This document shows positions 42,721 through 51,132 of a DNA stretch of 64,000 nucleotides, one piece after another. The notes under the pieces are model-generated. The model was not told where the DNA came from and did not search any database. It worked only from the letters and a program-made list of their open reading frames with translations. The stretch spans positions 1 to 64,000 of the forward strand of contig CAWIUB010000048.1 of NCBI GenBank assembly GCA_963839175.1, written 5' to 3'. Position 1 is the stretch's first letter, and each line of letters begins with the position of its first letter. The DNA is from CAWIUB01 sp963839175. GTDB lineage: Bacteria > Actinomycetota > Actinomycetes > Mycobacteriales > Jatrophihabitantaceae. The translations under genes were made by a program, and so were the position numbers.

Positions 42721-43191
42721 ATGACCACTAGTCGCGTCCAGCTCGCGCTCAACGTCGCCGACATCGACGCCGCGACGAGCTTCTACCGGGACCTGTTCGG
42801 CGTCGAGCCGGCGAAGCAGCGACCGGGTTACGCCAACTTCGAGATCCCCGACCCGCCACTGAAGCTGGTGCTGTTCCACAACCCGGACGCCACGTCACCG
42901 CTCAACCACCTCGGTGTCGAGGTCACCACCTCGGCTCAGGTCGTCGAAGCGGCGGGCCGGTTCGCCGCCTCCGGGCTCGCGCACACGAGGACCGAGGCCG
43001 ACCGCTGCTGCCATGCCGTGCAGGACAAGGTGTGGGTCGAGGCCCCGGATGTGCCCCTGGGCGCATGGGAGTTCTACACCGTCCTCGGCGACGACCCCAT
43101 CGAGAGCGCGGCGGGTGCGACCGGTGCGTGTTGTGCGACGACCTCGACCGACGGTGTGCCGTGCTGCGGTGCAGGCGTTCAGGAATCGTGA
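42721..43191 (+). CDS. ArsI/CadI-family VOC protein (metal/organoarsenical resistance)
   Basis: A 156-residue VOC protein. VQLALNVADIDAATSFYRDLFGVEPAKQRPGYANFEI and PLNHLGVEV give the fold. The paired cysteines ADRCCHAVQDKVWVEAPD and a Cys-rich tail (GACCATTSTDGVPCCGAG) are hallmarks of ArsI (C-As lyase of trivalent methyl or aryl arsenicals) and CadI. Substrate cannot be decided. The Cys-tailed sigma factor across the divergent promoter and the broken ABC gene downstream may be former partners. Confidence 0.88.
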   Translation: MTTSRVQLALNVADIDAATSFYRDLFGVEPAKQRPGYANFEIPDPPLKLVLFHNPDATSPLNHLGVEVTTSAQVVEAAGRFAASGLAHTRTEADRCCHAVQDKVWVEAPDVPLGAWEFYTVLGDDPIESAAGATGACCATTSTDGVPCCGAGVQES

Positions 43192-43192
43192 C

Positions 43193-43714
43193 ATGTCCGC
43201 CGGTGCTGTCGTCGTCGACGAGGTCGAGGTCGTACTCGGAGCCACCCGCGCGTTGGACGTCGTCGGGCTGCGCGTCGCGCCGGGTACGACGCTCGGGGTG
43301 CTGGGCCACGACGGCGCCGGCAAGACCACCTTGATCGGCGTACGCACCACGTTGATCCGCCCCGAGCGGGGCCGCGTGCTGATCGACGGGATCGACGCGC
43401 TCGCCAAGCCCGGCGAGATCCGCCGCCGCATCGGCGTCACCGGCCAGTACGCCGGCCTCGATGACTTCCTCACGACGTCGGAGAACCTCGAGCTGATCGG
43501 CCGCCTGGCCGGGCTGCGCACCGCGGCCCGGGGTCGGGCCCGCGGCCTCATCGACCGCTTCGAGCTGCATGCCATCGCCTCCCGCCGGGTCGGTGAGCTG
43601 TCGGGGCGGTCAGTGCGTAGGAAGCGTTGTGGGCGAACTTCCCCATGGCCCTCCCACGGGAGGATGCATGATCCGCCCGAAGCGATGAGTGGCGCGGGAT
43701 TCTTAGCGTCGTGA
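43193..43714 (+). pseudogene. ABC transporter ATP-binding protein, truncated before its LSGGQ motif
   Basis: DrrA/DUF4162-like ATPase features are present up to about residue 140: ATRALDVVGLRVAPGTTLGVLGHDGAGKTTLIG (Walker A), the Q-loop VTGQYAGLDDFLTTSENLEL, and RVGELSG. At the signature motif the sequence breaks into unrelated residues (RSVRRKRCG). The Walker B and switch regions and the permease are lost. It starts one base after the ArsI/CadI-type gene ends, so the two were probably an operon. Confidence 0.85.
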
Positions 43715-43741
43715 GCGTTCCACGAGCCGGGAGGTGGCACG

Positions 43742-44835
43742 ATGTCCCGCCAGCACATTGAGACCCTGATCGTCGGAGCCGGGCAGGCTGGCCTTGCGAC
43801 CGGCTATCACTTGCAGCGGCTGGGGCGGCCGTTCCTCATCGTTGACAGCAACGAACGCGTCGGGGACAACTGGCGGCAGCAGTGGGACACGCTGCGGCTG
43901 TACACGCCCGCCAAGTACGACGGGCTGCCGGGGCTGCCATTCCCGGGCGATGCCCGGTCCTTCCCTGGGAAGGACGGGGTGGCCGATTACCTGGAGAGCT
44001 ACGCACTGCACTGGGATCTGCCGGTGCGGATGAGCACCCGCATTGACGCGCTCGAGGCGGGGACGGAGGGCGGCTTCGCCGCGTCCGTCGGGGCGGACAC
44101 GATCGCCTGCGACAACGTGGTGGTGGCCACCGGCACGTTCGGGCGTACCCCTACATCCCGGACTTCGCGGCAGAGCTGGACCCGTCGCTGCGTCAGCTGC
44201 ACTCCAGCGAGTACCGCCGGCCCAGCCAGCTGCAACCGGGCAAGGTGCTGGTCGTCGGCGCCTCGCACTCCGGAACGGATATCGCCTACGAGGTAGCCCT
44301 CACGCATCAGACCGTGCTCTGCGGGCGGGACTGCGGGCAGATCCCGGTCCGGCTCGAGTCCCGCCGGGCGAGGGCAGCCCTGCCGGTACTGGTGTTCCTG
44401 GCCCGGCATGTGATCACCCGGCGTACGCCGATCGGGCGGAAGGCGATGGAGGAGATCCGCTTCCATGGCGCTCCGATGTTACGAGTCAAGCGGGAGGACC
44501 TGGCCGAGCGCGGCGTCGAGCGGGAGCTGTCGCGGGTGACAGGTGTGGCCGACGGGCAGCCGATGCTCGACGACGAGCGGGTCGTGGACGCGGCCAACGT
44601 CGTGTGGTGTACCGGCTTCCGGCAGGTCTTCGACTGGATCAAGCTGCCGATCATGCAGGAGGACGGCTGGCCGGCGGAGTTCCGTGGCGTGGTCGACACT
44701 GCGCCTGGGCTGTTCTTCTGCGGGCTGGCGTTCCAGTACGCGTTCAGCTCGATGGTCCTGCCCGGGATCGGCCGCGACGCGGACTACTTGGCCCGTCGCA
44801 TCGCCGCCCGAACCCCGGCGCCGGTCATGGCCTGA
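43742..44835 (+). pseudogene. FAD-dependent flavin monooxygenase with one frameshift
   Basis: The first part (43742 to about 44145) shows the FAD Rossmann motif IVGAGQAGLATGYHL and GDNWRQQWDTLRLYTPAKYDGLPG. After a one-base shift near 44145 the second frame continues PYIPDFAAELDP, then LVVGASHSGTDIAYE (NADPH-binding), VVWCTGFRQVFDWIKLP and GLFFCGLAFQYAFSS. Together they give a full-length CzcO/FMO-like protein. The frameshift kills the gene unless it is an assembly error. GGAGG precedes the ATG. Confidence 0.85.
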
Positions 44836-44961
44836 CGTCGAGGCTTGCGCCGCGGCTATCGTGCGGGCGGGGGCGGTGCGGACGGGCGTGGTCTAGGACC
44901 TGAAACGGGCGCGGGCGGCCTTCGACCGCAACGAATGGGTGGCGGCGTACGAAGCGGTCGG
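44836..44961 (+). other. junction with a fragment of a LuxR-type regulator start
   Basis: Between the monooxygenase and the YceI gene a plus-strand frame encodes LKRARAAFDRNEWVAAYEAV. This resembles the N-terminus of actinobacterial TPR/LuxR regulators and then runs out of frame. It looks like a deletion scar. Confidence 0.3.
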
Positions 44962-45426
44962 ATGCTGGTCCAGACCTACCGCGCCGGCCTCGGCTCGCGG
45001 GCTGGGCACGATCTCACGATCGAGGTGGCGTCGTGGCGGGGGACCGCAGCCGTCGGTGCGGACGCGGCCGCCTCGTCCGTCGTCGTGACCGTGGACGTCG
45101 AATCGTTGGAGGTGCGCGAAGGGCGCGGCGGTGTGAAGCCGCTCACCGACACGGACCTTGCCGATATCCGCAAGACCATCCAGGAGAAGGTGCTCGACAC
45201 CGTGCGCTACCCCGTCATCGCGTTCCGCTCCACCGCGGTACGCGGTTCACCGCAAGACCTGTCGGTCGACGGGCAGCTGACGATCCGTGACGTCACGCAC
45301 CCGATAACGGTGCGCGGCAGCCTCGAGGAATCCTCGGATGAGCCGCATCTGCAAGCGACGGCTCAGGTGGTGCAAAGCGAGTGGGGCATCAAGCCGTACT
45401 CGGCACTCCTCGGTGCGCTGAGGTAA
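44962..45426 (+). CDS. YceI-like protein interrupted by an in-frame stop near its end
   Basis: A 154-residue lipocalin-fold YceI domain: LVQTYRAGLGSRAGHDLTIEV, GGVKPLTDTDLADIRKTIQEKVLD, YPVIAFRSTAV, and WGIKPYSALLGALR. After the TAA the same frame continues RDAVDINIDATLVPTG to TGA 45484-45486, which is the normal YceI ending. A nonsense change has therefore removed about the last 19 codons, including the final strand. The N-terminal start is also uncertain because the upstream region is rearranged. Family members bind polyisoprenoid-like lipids. Confidence 0.7.
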   Translation: MLVQTYRAGLGSRAGHDLTIEVASWRGTAAVGADAAASSVVVTVDVESLEVREGRGGVKPLTDTDLADIRKTIQEKVLDTVRYPVIAFRSTAVRGSPQDLSVDGQLTIRDVTHPITVRGSLEESSDEPHLQATAQVVQSEWGIKPYSALLGALR

Positions 45427-45576
45427 CGCGACGCCGTGGACATCAACATCGACGCCACCCTCGTGCCGACAGGCCAACCCGGCTGAGATGTCAAGCGGGC
45501 GCGCCTGGGGGCTTAGGGCTTCGGCGGGACGCGTGGCACTGGAAGCGGGGCAGGAGGCGCCGCGCTTCCAGTGCGG

Positions 45577-47235
45577 TCACTCGTACACGTAGGTGCCGGG
45601 AGCCGTCCCGAGCGGTGGGTATTGGCGGTTGCCGAGGGTGGTGCGCGCCTGCCGCTCATTGCCGGAGCGGGCGATCAGCCATTCGGTCCACGGCCGCCAC
45701 CATGAGCCGTGCTCCACGGTGGCCGTCTTGAGCCACTCGTCAGCATCCGTCGGCGTGGCCGGCGCGTACCAGCGGTCATAACGCGTGCTGTCCGCCGGGT
45801 AGACGACCGACTGGATGTGACCGGAGTGAACGAGGGTCATCTCCTTCTCAGCACCGCCGACCAAATGGGCGGTGTCGTAGCAGGCCCGCCACGCTGTGAT
45901 GTGGTCGGTGTCACCGCCGACGTGATAGCTGTCGCAGGTGACCTTGCTGAAGTCGGTCTTGACGCCGAGCACTGTCGGCCCGTTGCCGTCCCATCCGTCC
46001 AGGGCCAGCCGGGTGGACTCGAGCGCGAATTTCGCCGTCGTCCGGGTGGCATCGTCGTTCCACGCCAGGACATCGAACGGGGCGGGCGACTTGCCCATGA
46101 GCCATCCGCTGACCAGGTAGTTGTAGACCAGGTCGTTCGGCCGCAGCATGGCGAACAGGCTGCGCAGAGCGGTCCCGGGGACGATCTGTTCCGCCGCGGC
46201 GGCGTGTTCGAGCACGGTGCGCGCCTGGCCGGTGTCGAGCATGCCCACGACGTTCGGTTTCTCACCGGTCAGCATGGTGACTACGAAGGTCGACGACCTG
46301 ACCGAGTCGTCGCCGATCGCCGCGAGGTGGGCGAGCACGTACGAGACCGTGATGCCGCCGGCGCACAGACCGAGGAAATTCAGCTGGTCGGTGCGGGCAA
46401 TCTTCCTGACCACCTCACTGGCTCGTTCCGTCGCGGCCAGGTAGTCGTCCAGTCCCCACTTCCCGTGCCCGAGACGGGAGCTCGGGTTCCGCCAGACGAT
46501 CACGAACACCTGGATGCCCTGGCTGACGGCGAATTCGACCAGCGACCGCCCCGGCGACAGGTCCAGGATGTAGTGGCGGTTGATCTGCGGCGGGACCATC
46601 AGCAGCGGGGTGGCGCGGACCTTCGGCGTGGTCGGTTGGTATTGCAACAGCTCGAACATCTCGTCCCGGTACACCACGGCACCCGGCGTGCAGCCAATAT
46701 TCTCGCCGACGGTGAACTTCTTGCGGTCGGCCATGGCGGGCATCCCGCCGCGGGCCAGATCCTTCAGCATGTTCTGGGCGCCATTCACGAGCGATAGGCC
46801 GCCGGTCTCGACGGCCTCCCGAAGGGCGGCGGGGTTGGTGCCCAGGTAGTTGGTCGGAGACACCGCGGCCGAGATGACGTCAGCCGCGAAGCGGGCGCGC
46901 GCCTTGTTCTGCCAGGTGCCGTCCACGGACTCGTACATCCGGTCCATCCACAGCTCAAACAGCCGGTAGGACTGGCCGAGGACGCGGAGGTGGGGGATGG
47001 TTCGCCATGCCTCGTCGGTGAAGCGCTGGTCCCGCTTGTCGAACGAGATATCCGACTGGCCGAGCGCGATCTTGGTCAGCTCTCCGGCCAGCCACGGCAT
47101 CTCCTTCGCGACCGCGGCGGGGTCGACAAGGTCGGTAATCGCGTTGACCATGTCCAGCGGCAGCATGCCGGCCGCTGCTTCGGTCGCCTCTGACATAACG
47201 TCCATGACATCGGCGGATGCTGCCTTCTTGTCCAT
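45577..47235 (-). CDS. phaC: poly(3-hydroxyalkanoate) synthase PhaC (second copy)
   Basis: A 552-residue class I-like PHA synthase. It has the lipase-type box FLGLCAGGITVSY with the nucleophile Cys, Asp in GGDTDHITAWRACYDT, His in VHSGHIQSVVYP, and the conserved PWLAGELTKIALGQSDI and NYLGTNPAALRE segments of the N-terminal domain. It differs considerably from the first synthase at 25928-27706 and lacks its Ala-rich head. ATG 47235 begins DKKAASADVMDVMSEATEAAAG. No phasin or monomer-supply genes are nearby. The fix cluster follows upstream on the same strand. Confidence 0.92.
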   Translation of the reverse strand: MDKKAASADVMDVMSEATEAAAGMLPLDMVNAITDLVDPAAVAKEMPWLAGELTKIALGQSDISFDKRDQRFTDEAWRTIPHLRVLGQSYRLFELWMDRMYESVDGTWQNKARARFAADVISAAVSPTNYLGTNPAALREAVETGGLSLVNGAQNMLKDLARGGMPAMADRKKFTVGENIGCTPGAVVYRDEMFELLQYQPTTPKVRATPLLMVPPQINRHYILDLSPGRSLVEFAVSQGIQVFVIVWRNPSSRLGHGKWGLDDYLAATERASEVVRKIARTDQLNFLGLCAGGITVSYVLAHLAAIGDDSVRSSTFVVTMLTGEKPNVVGMLDTGQARTVLEHAAAAEQIVPGTALRSLFAMLRPNDLVYNYLVSGWLMGKSPAPFDVLAWNDDATRTTAKFALESTRLALDGWDGNGPTVLGVKTDFSKVTCDSYHVGGDTDHITAWRACYDTAHLVGGAEKEMTLVHSGHIQSVVYPADSTRYDRWYAPATPTDADEWLKTATVEHGSWWRPWTEWLIARSGNERQARTTLGNRQYPPLGTAPGTYVYE

Positions 47236-47528
47236 GACCTCTCCTCGTGCGCATACGAGGCAGGCGAAAGCGTCGACCTGCCCTCCGTGAACTCACTGTA
47301 GATCTCACTGTGCCAAACCGCCCCCGGACCGGACAAGACCAGGATGTCCCGGCCTGAAGGGACCAAGGCCACTAGACCCGGGACCTATGGCTGATTGTCC
47401 GCGAATACCGGGACTGTTAGCGTGCGGAACGACCTGTGATGCGGTGTATGTCCGAAGCCACCGCCAGGTGTCGGCGCGCTCCTGCGATCGCCCCACCGAT
47501 GGGAGCTTCGTCGTCTCCAGGCAGCTCG
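47236..47528. other. intergenic region upstream of the second phaC
   Basis: No supported gene is present. The region should contain the phaC promoter and the end of the fixABCX transcript. I see no strong hairpin or palindrome. Confidence 0.4.
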
Positions 47529-47816
47529 CTACCCTTCGCGGAACTGGACACCGAAGCCGCCGCGGGGGTAGTGCCATTTCAGGGCACCGGGGGGGGCGAC
47601 AGCGAGGCAGGCTCCGCATTCGAGGCACGCGGCGTACTCGACGGAGATCGTCCCGTCGGGTTCCTCGGTGTAGACGTGGGCCGCGCAGCAGGCGACGATG
47701 TCCTTCCCGCTTCCGGTGGCCCTGACGATGTCCTGGTTGACCTCGATGTGGCTTTCTTGCTCGTCGGTGTTAAAACGGTTCTTCGCCAGGCGTTCCGGGA
47801 TAGACAGCGGTCTCAT
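47529..47816 (-). CDS. fixX: FixX-like ferredoxin of the electron-transfer-flavoprotein system
   Basis: A 95-residue FixX ferredoxin: RLAKNRFNTDEQESHIEV, ACCAAHVYT, CLECGACLAVAPPGALKWHYPRGGFGVQFREG. As in E. coli FixX, the cluster Cys are three in CLECGAC plus one in the upstream AxC motif. It hands electrons between FixC and its partners. Its start overlaps the end of fixC by 4 bp, and it is the last gene of the cluster. Confidence 0.93.
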   Translation of the reverse strand: MRPLSIPERLAKNRFNTDEQESHIEVNQDIVRATGSGKDIVACCAAHVYTEEPDGTISVEYAACLECGACLAVAPPGALKWHYPRGGFGVQFREG

Positions 47817-49126
47817 AGTGCGCGTGCCCCCGCAATGCCGTCGCTGACCAACTGCCTCATCTTCAGCGGTGACTGCGCAAGCGCCTTGCGTGCGACGCTC
47901 AGCAGATGCCGACGGGGCGCGGTGTCGAGGTTGAAGGCGCCGTACAGGACGTTCGCGAGCAGTTCGCCGTAGTGGTTGTACAGGCGGTCGAGCTCGAGGA
48001 AGGCGGGTGCCTTGGCGTACGTCTTCATATCCCTGCCGGCGTAGGAGGCAGAGAATCGTTCCCGATATCCGGCCAGGCCGGATTTGGACGTGTCGTCATG
48101 GTCCAGAGCGGAGAGGATGCCCTCCGCGGCAGCGACCGCCGAGGCGACCGCCAGGTCCATTCCACGCACGGTCAGGCCGGTGTTGAGCGTGAGCCCGGCG
48201 GCGTCACCTACGACGACCATGCCGTCCATGGTGATCTCGCCGACCATGCCCAGGCCGCCTTCGGCCACCAGGTGACACCCGTACTCGGCCACTTCGCCGC
48301 CCTCGAGGTAGGGGGCGATGAATCGGTGTTCGAGGAAGTGGTCGAAGACGTCGGTGACGGCCTTCTTCTTCGCGGTGAGGTCGTCCAGGCGCACGACCAC
48401 GCCGACGGAGATGGAGTCGATGTTGGTGTAGACGAAACCGCCACCCCCAACTCCCTCGGTGCAGTCACCGACGACGGCGATGGCGGCACCCTCGTCGCCG
48501 GTCAGGTTGAATCGTGCCTCGATGGTCTGCCTGGGCAGGGAGACCACGCACTTCGCACTCGTGGCGAGGTGGTTCAGCGGCTCCTTCTTGCGTAGTCCGA
48601 CCTCCCGGGCGATGAAGGAGTTGACGCCGTCCGCGGCGACGACCACGCGGGAACGCAGCTCGTCAGTGCCTGCCTGGACTCCGACGACCCGTTTGCCGGC
48701 GGCGCCGTCCTCGGTGAGCACACGGTCCACCCTCACCGAGGGCATGATAAAGACCCCGGCGTCCTCGCACTTCTGGGCCAGCCACGCGTCGAGCTTGGCG
48801 CGTAGCACGGTGACGGCGTTGACCGGGTCCGCTAGCCGGGTGTCCCTGTAGTCGATTGCCACCGAGCTCTCGGCGTTGAGAAAGTTGATGTAGTTGCGCG
48901 TTATGCGACGCTCGATCGGAGCCTCGTCGTGGAACTCGGGAAAGACCTGCTGTATGCCACGCGAGTACAGCACTCCACCGGAGAGGTTCTTCGAGCCGGG
49001 AGACTCGCCTCGCTCAATTAGGAGGACCGAGCGGCCTGCCCGGGCCAGTTGGTAGGCCGTGACGCAGCCAGCGACACCGGCGCCGACAACGATGACCTCG
49101 AAGTCGGATTCAGCCGTTTCTGGCAT
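47813..49126 (-). CDS. fixC: electron-transfer flavoprotein--quinone oxidoreductase-type flavoprotein FixC
   Basis: A 437-residue FAD protein. It starts with FEVIVVGAGVAGCVTAYQLARAGRSVLLIERGESPGSKNLSGGVLY (dinucleotide-binding and FixC signature). It contains VVAADGVNSFIARE and, near the C-terminus, GDAAGLTLNTGLTVRGMDLAVASA. It passes electrons from FixAB to the quinone pool or, in bifurcating systems, to a low-potential acceptor. It lies nine bases after fixB and overlaps fixX. Confidence 0.94.
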   Translation of the reverse strand: MPETAESDFEVIVVGAGVAGCVTAYQLARAGRSVLLIERGESPGSKNLSGGVLYSRGIQQVFPEFHDEAPIERRITRNYINFLNAESSVAIDYRDTRLADPVNAVTVLRAKLDAWLAQKCEDAGVFIMPSVRVDRVLTEDGAAGKRVVGVQAGTDELRSRVVVAADGVNSFIAREVGLRKKEPLNHLATSAKCVVSLPRQTIEARFNLTGDEGAAIAVVGDCTEGVGGGGFVYTNIDSISVGVVVRLDDLTAKKKAVTDVFDHFLEHRFIAPYLEGGEVAEYGCHLVAEGGLGMVGEITMDGMVVVGDAAGLTLNTGLTVRGMDLAVASAVAAAEGILSALDHDDTSKSGLAGYRERFSASYAGRDMKTYAKAPAFLELDRLYNHYGELLANVLYGAFNLDTAPRRHLLSVARKALAQSPLKMRQLVSDGIAGARAL

Positions 49127-49135
49127 GTCGCACCG

Positions 49136-50041
49136 TCATCTCAACGCGTCGGTGATCGCCGGCACGATCTTATACAGGTCGCCGACGATGCCATAGTCGG
49201 TGTCCTTGAACACCGGGGCATCCGGGTCGGAGTTGATCGTCACGATCGTCTCCGCCCCCCGAACGCCGGCCATGTGCTGCAGCTGGCCCGAGATCCCGAT
49301 GGCGAAGTACAGCTGGGGAGCGATGTGCAGGCCGGAGACCCCGACGTAGCGGTCCTTTCCCAGCCAGTTCAAGCCCTCGGCCAGAGGTCGTGAGCATGCG
49401 ACCTCGGCCTTGGCGGCCTTGGCGAAGGCCTCGATCATGACGAGGTCTTCCTGGGCTCGCAGGCCGCGACCGATGGCGACCACGCGGGGAGCTATGCCGA
49501 CGTCGACCTGCTCGAATTCGGACGTCTTGGTCTCGATCACCCTCATGGTCAGCGGGATGGCTGCGACCTCCTCAACGGGCGCGGTACCGCCTGCCGGCGG
49601 GACCCGCCCGCTGTCGAGCACAAGGGCTACCGGGCCGGAGACGGCGACGGTCTCCTCGGCGATACCGCCGAAGATCGAGTGAGCCACGATGACATCACCG
49701 CCTTCCGCTGAGACCGAGCGGGCACCGGTGAGGACCGGTACCTGCAGCCGGGCCGCGGCGGCACCGAGCAGCGCCCGCTCGCTCGGGTGGCGGCCACCGA
49801 GCAGGACGCCGGGGTCGGCTGCGATAGCGTCCGCAACCGCCGTGGCGTACGCCTCCACGGGCGCGTCACCTTGCGCGCTGAACCAGACGACCTTGTCCAC
49901 GCCGCTTGTCGCCACCGTCTCGGCCACAGACCGCGGTCCGGCGACGACCGCCGCGACCTGCCCGCCCAAAGAGCGGCCGACCGCGATCAGGTTGCCGATC
50001 GCCGGGTTATCGCCGACGACAATCCAGGCATTCACGCTCAC
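49136..50041 (-). CDS. fixB: electron transfer flavoprotein alpha subunit
   Basis: A 301-residue FAD-binding EtfA/FixB. The N-terminal domain is NAWIVVGDNPAIGNLIAVGRSLGG. The conserved C-terminal FAD domain is PRVVAIGRGLRAQEDLVMIEAFAKAAKAEVACSRPLAEGLNWLGKDRYVGVSGLHIAPQLYFAIGISGQLQHMAGV, followed by ATIVTINSDPDAPVF-like VTINSDPDAPVFKDTDYGIVGD. It forms a heterodimer with the FixA product encoded immediately upstream. Confidence 0.95.
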   Translation of the reverse strand: MSVNAWIVVGDNPAIGNLIAVGRSLGGQVAAVVAGPRSVAETVATSGVDKVVWFSAQGDAPVEAYATAVADAIAADPGVLLGGRHPSERALLGAAAARLQVPVLTGARSVSAEGGDVIVAHSIFGGIAEETVAVSGPVALVLDSGRVPPAGGTAPVEEVAAIPLTMRVIETKTSEFEQVDVGIAPRVVAIGRGLRAQEDLVMIEAFAKAAKAEVACSRPLAEGLNWLGKDRYVGVSGLHIAPQLYFAIGISGQLQHMAGVRGAETIVTINSDPDAPVFKDTDYGIVGDLYKIVPAITDALR

Positions 50042-50072
50042 TGTCGAGCCTCCACTGTTGTCCCGGGGCTTG

Positions 50073-50849
50073 TCATAGGGATCCGGCGCCGCGCAGGGCG
50101 GTGATGAGCGCAGCGGCTGCGGCAGCGGCGTCGGTGGCGTCGATCATCTGAACCTTGCGGGCCTTCAGGTCCGGGCGCGAGACGCCCTTGACGCTCACGG
50201 CCACGCTCATGGCGGGCACGTCCAAGGCGGAAATCTCGAGGTGCTCCACCGGCTTCTTGCCCGCCGCGAGGATGTCTTTCATGCCGGGCACGCGCACCAC
50301 TGCGGCATCCGCGGACGCAGCCAGGACGGCGGGACCGGAGATCTCGACAACCTGCGCGCCACCGGGAACCGCGCGCTCGACGCGCAGCGTGCCAGCCTGG
50401 CCTGACACGGCGGTGACCTCGGCGACAGCCGGCCAGCCGAGCTGGCCGGCCAGGACTGTCGGCACCATCTGCGCGCCCACGTCCACTGACGAGTCACCGG
50501 TGATGACAAGGTCCACGTCGCCGATGTGACGCACCGCGCCCGCGAGGACCGCGGCCAGCTCGGTCGTTCCGGCTCCCTCGAGGGAGCTGTCCTCGACGAT
50601 CACCGCTCGATCCAGGCCACGCGAGAGGGCGGCCTTGCAGGCGACGGCCGCACCGACACCCAGCGGCCCCGCACTCAGACCGATCAACTCGCCACCCGTG
50701 GCCTGAGCGAGGTCGCGCCCCAGCTCCACTGCCACAAGGTCGTACTCGCTGAGGCCGGGCCTCGCCCGGCTCCAGTCCACAGTGCCGTCAACACCTACCA
50801 CGGCCTCCTGCGGGTCCGACGCCCACTTATAGGCAACCACGATCCTCAT
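50073..50849 (-). CDS. fixA: electron transfer flavoprotein beta subunit
   Basis: A 258-residue EtfB/FixA starting MRIVVAYKWASDPQEA at ATG 50849, with GGAGGG upstream. Motifs are LSEYDLVAVELGRDLAQATGGELIGLS, DLVITGDSSVDVGAQMVPTVLAGQLGWPAV, and the Ala-rich end. It pairs with FixB to accept electrons, probably from the acyl-CoA dehydrogenase encoded 283 bp upstream. It is the first gene of fixA-fixB-fixC-fixX on the minus strand. Confidence 0.94.
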   Translation of the reverse strand: MRIVVAYKWASDPQEAVVGVDGTVDWSRARPGLSEYDLVAVELGRDLAQATGGELIGLSAGPLGVGAAVACKAALSRGLDRAVIVEDSSLEGAGTTELAAVLAGAVRHIGDVDLVITGDSSVDVGAQMVPTVLAGQLGWPAVAEVTAVSGQAGTLRVERAVPGGAQVVEISGPAVLAASADAAVVRVPGMKDILAAGKKPVEHLEISALDVPAMSVAVSVKGVSRPDLKARKVQMIDATDAAAAAAALITALRGAGSL

Positions 50850-51132
50850 GACGACCCTCCTGACCGCGGCCACGTCGATAGACGGACGCGACGCCTGCTC
50901 GATAATACGGGACGTACCGTCTCGCACCCCGGCCTACGGACCCACTTCTTGACCACCGCTCTACCGTCGACGACCACCTCGCCGCGTTGATCCGTCCGCC
51001 TCCGGGATCGCCTCGGCAAACGATGCGTCGGCTCCGATCTTGATCTCGGAATTGAATATCTCAAGCACAATTCACTGCTCGTCAATATATGTACGGCGTA
51101 TTCCTTCGGCATTTCCCTATGGACAATAATTC

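Noticed and set aside
47529..47816. FixX appeared to lack the fourth Cys expected after CLECGAC
   Set aside because: E. coli FixX, as I recall it, also lacks a CP motif there. The fourth ligand comes from the upstream AxC motif, which is present as ACCAAHVY.
47529..50849. fixABCX as a sign of nitrogen fixation
   Set aside because: No nif gene is in the window, and fixABCX occurs widely in non-diazotrophs. The linked acyl-CoA dehydrogenase gives a simpler context.
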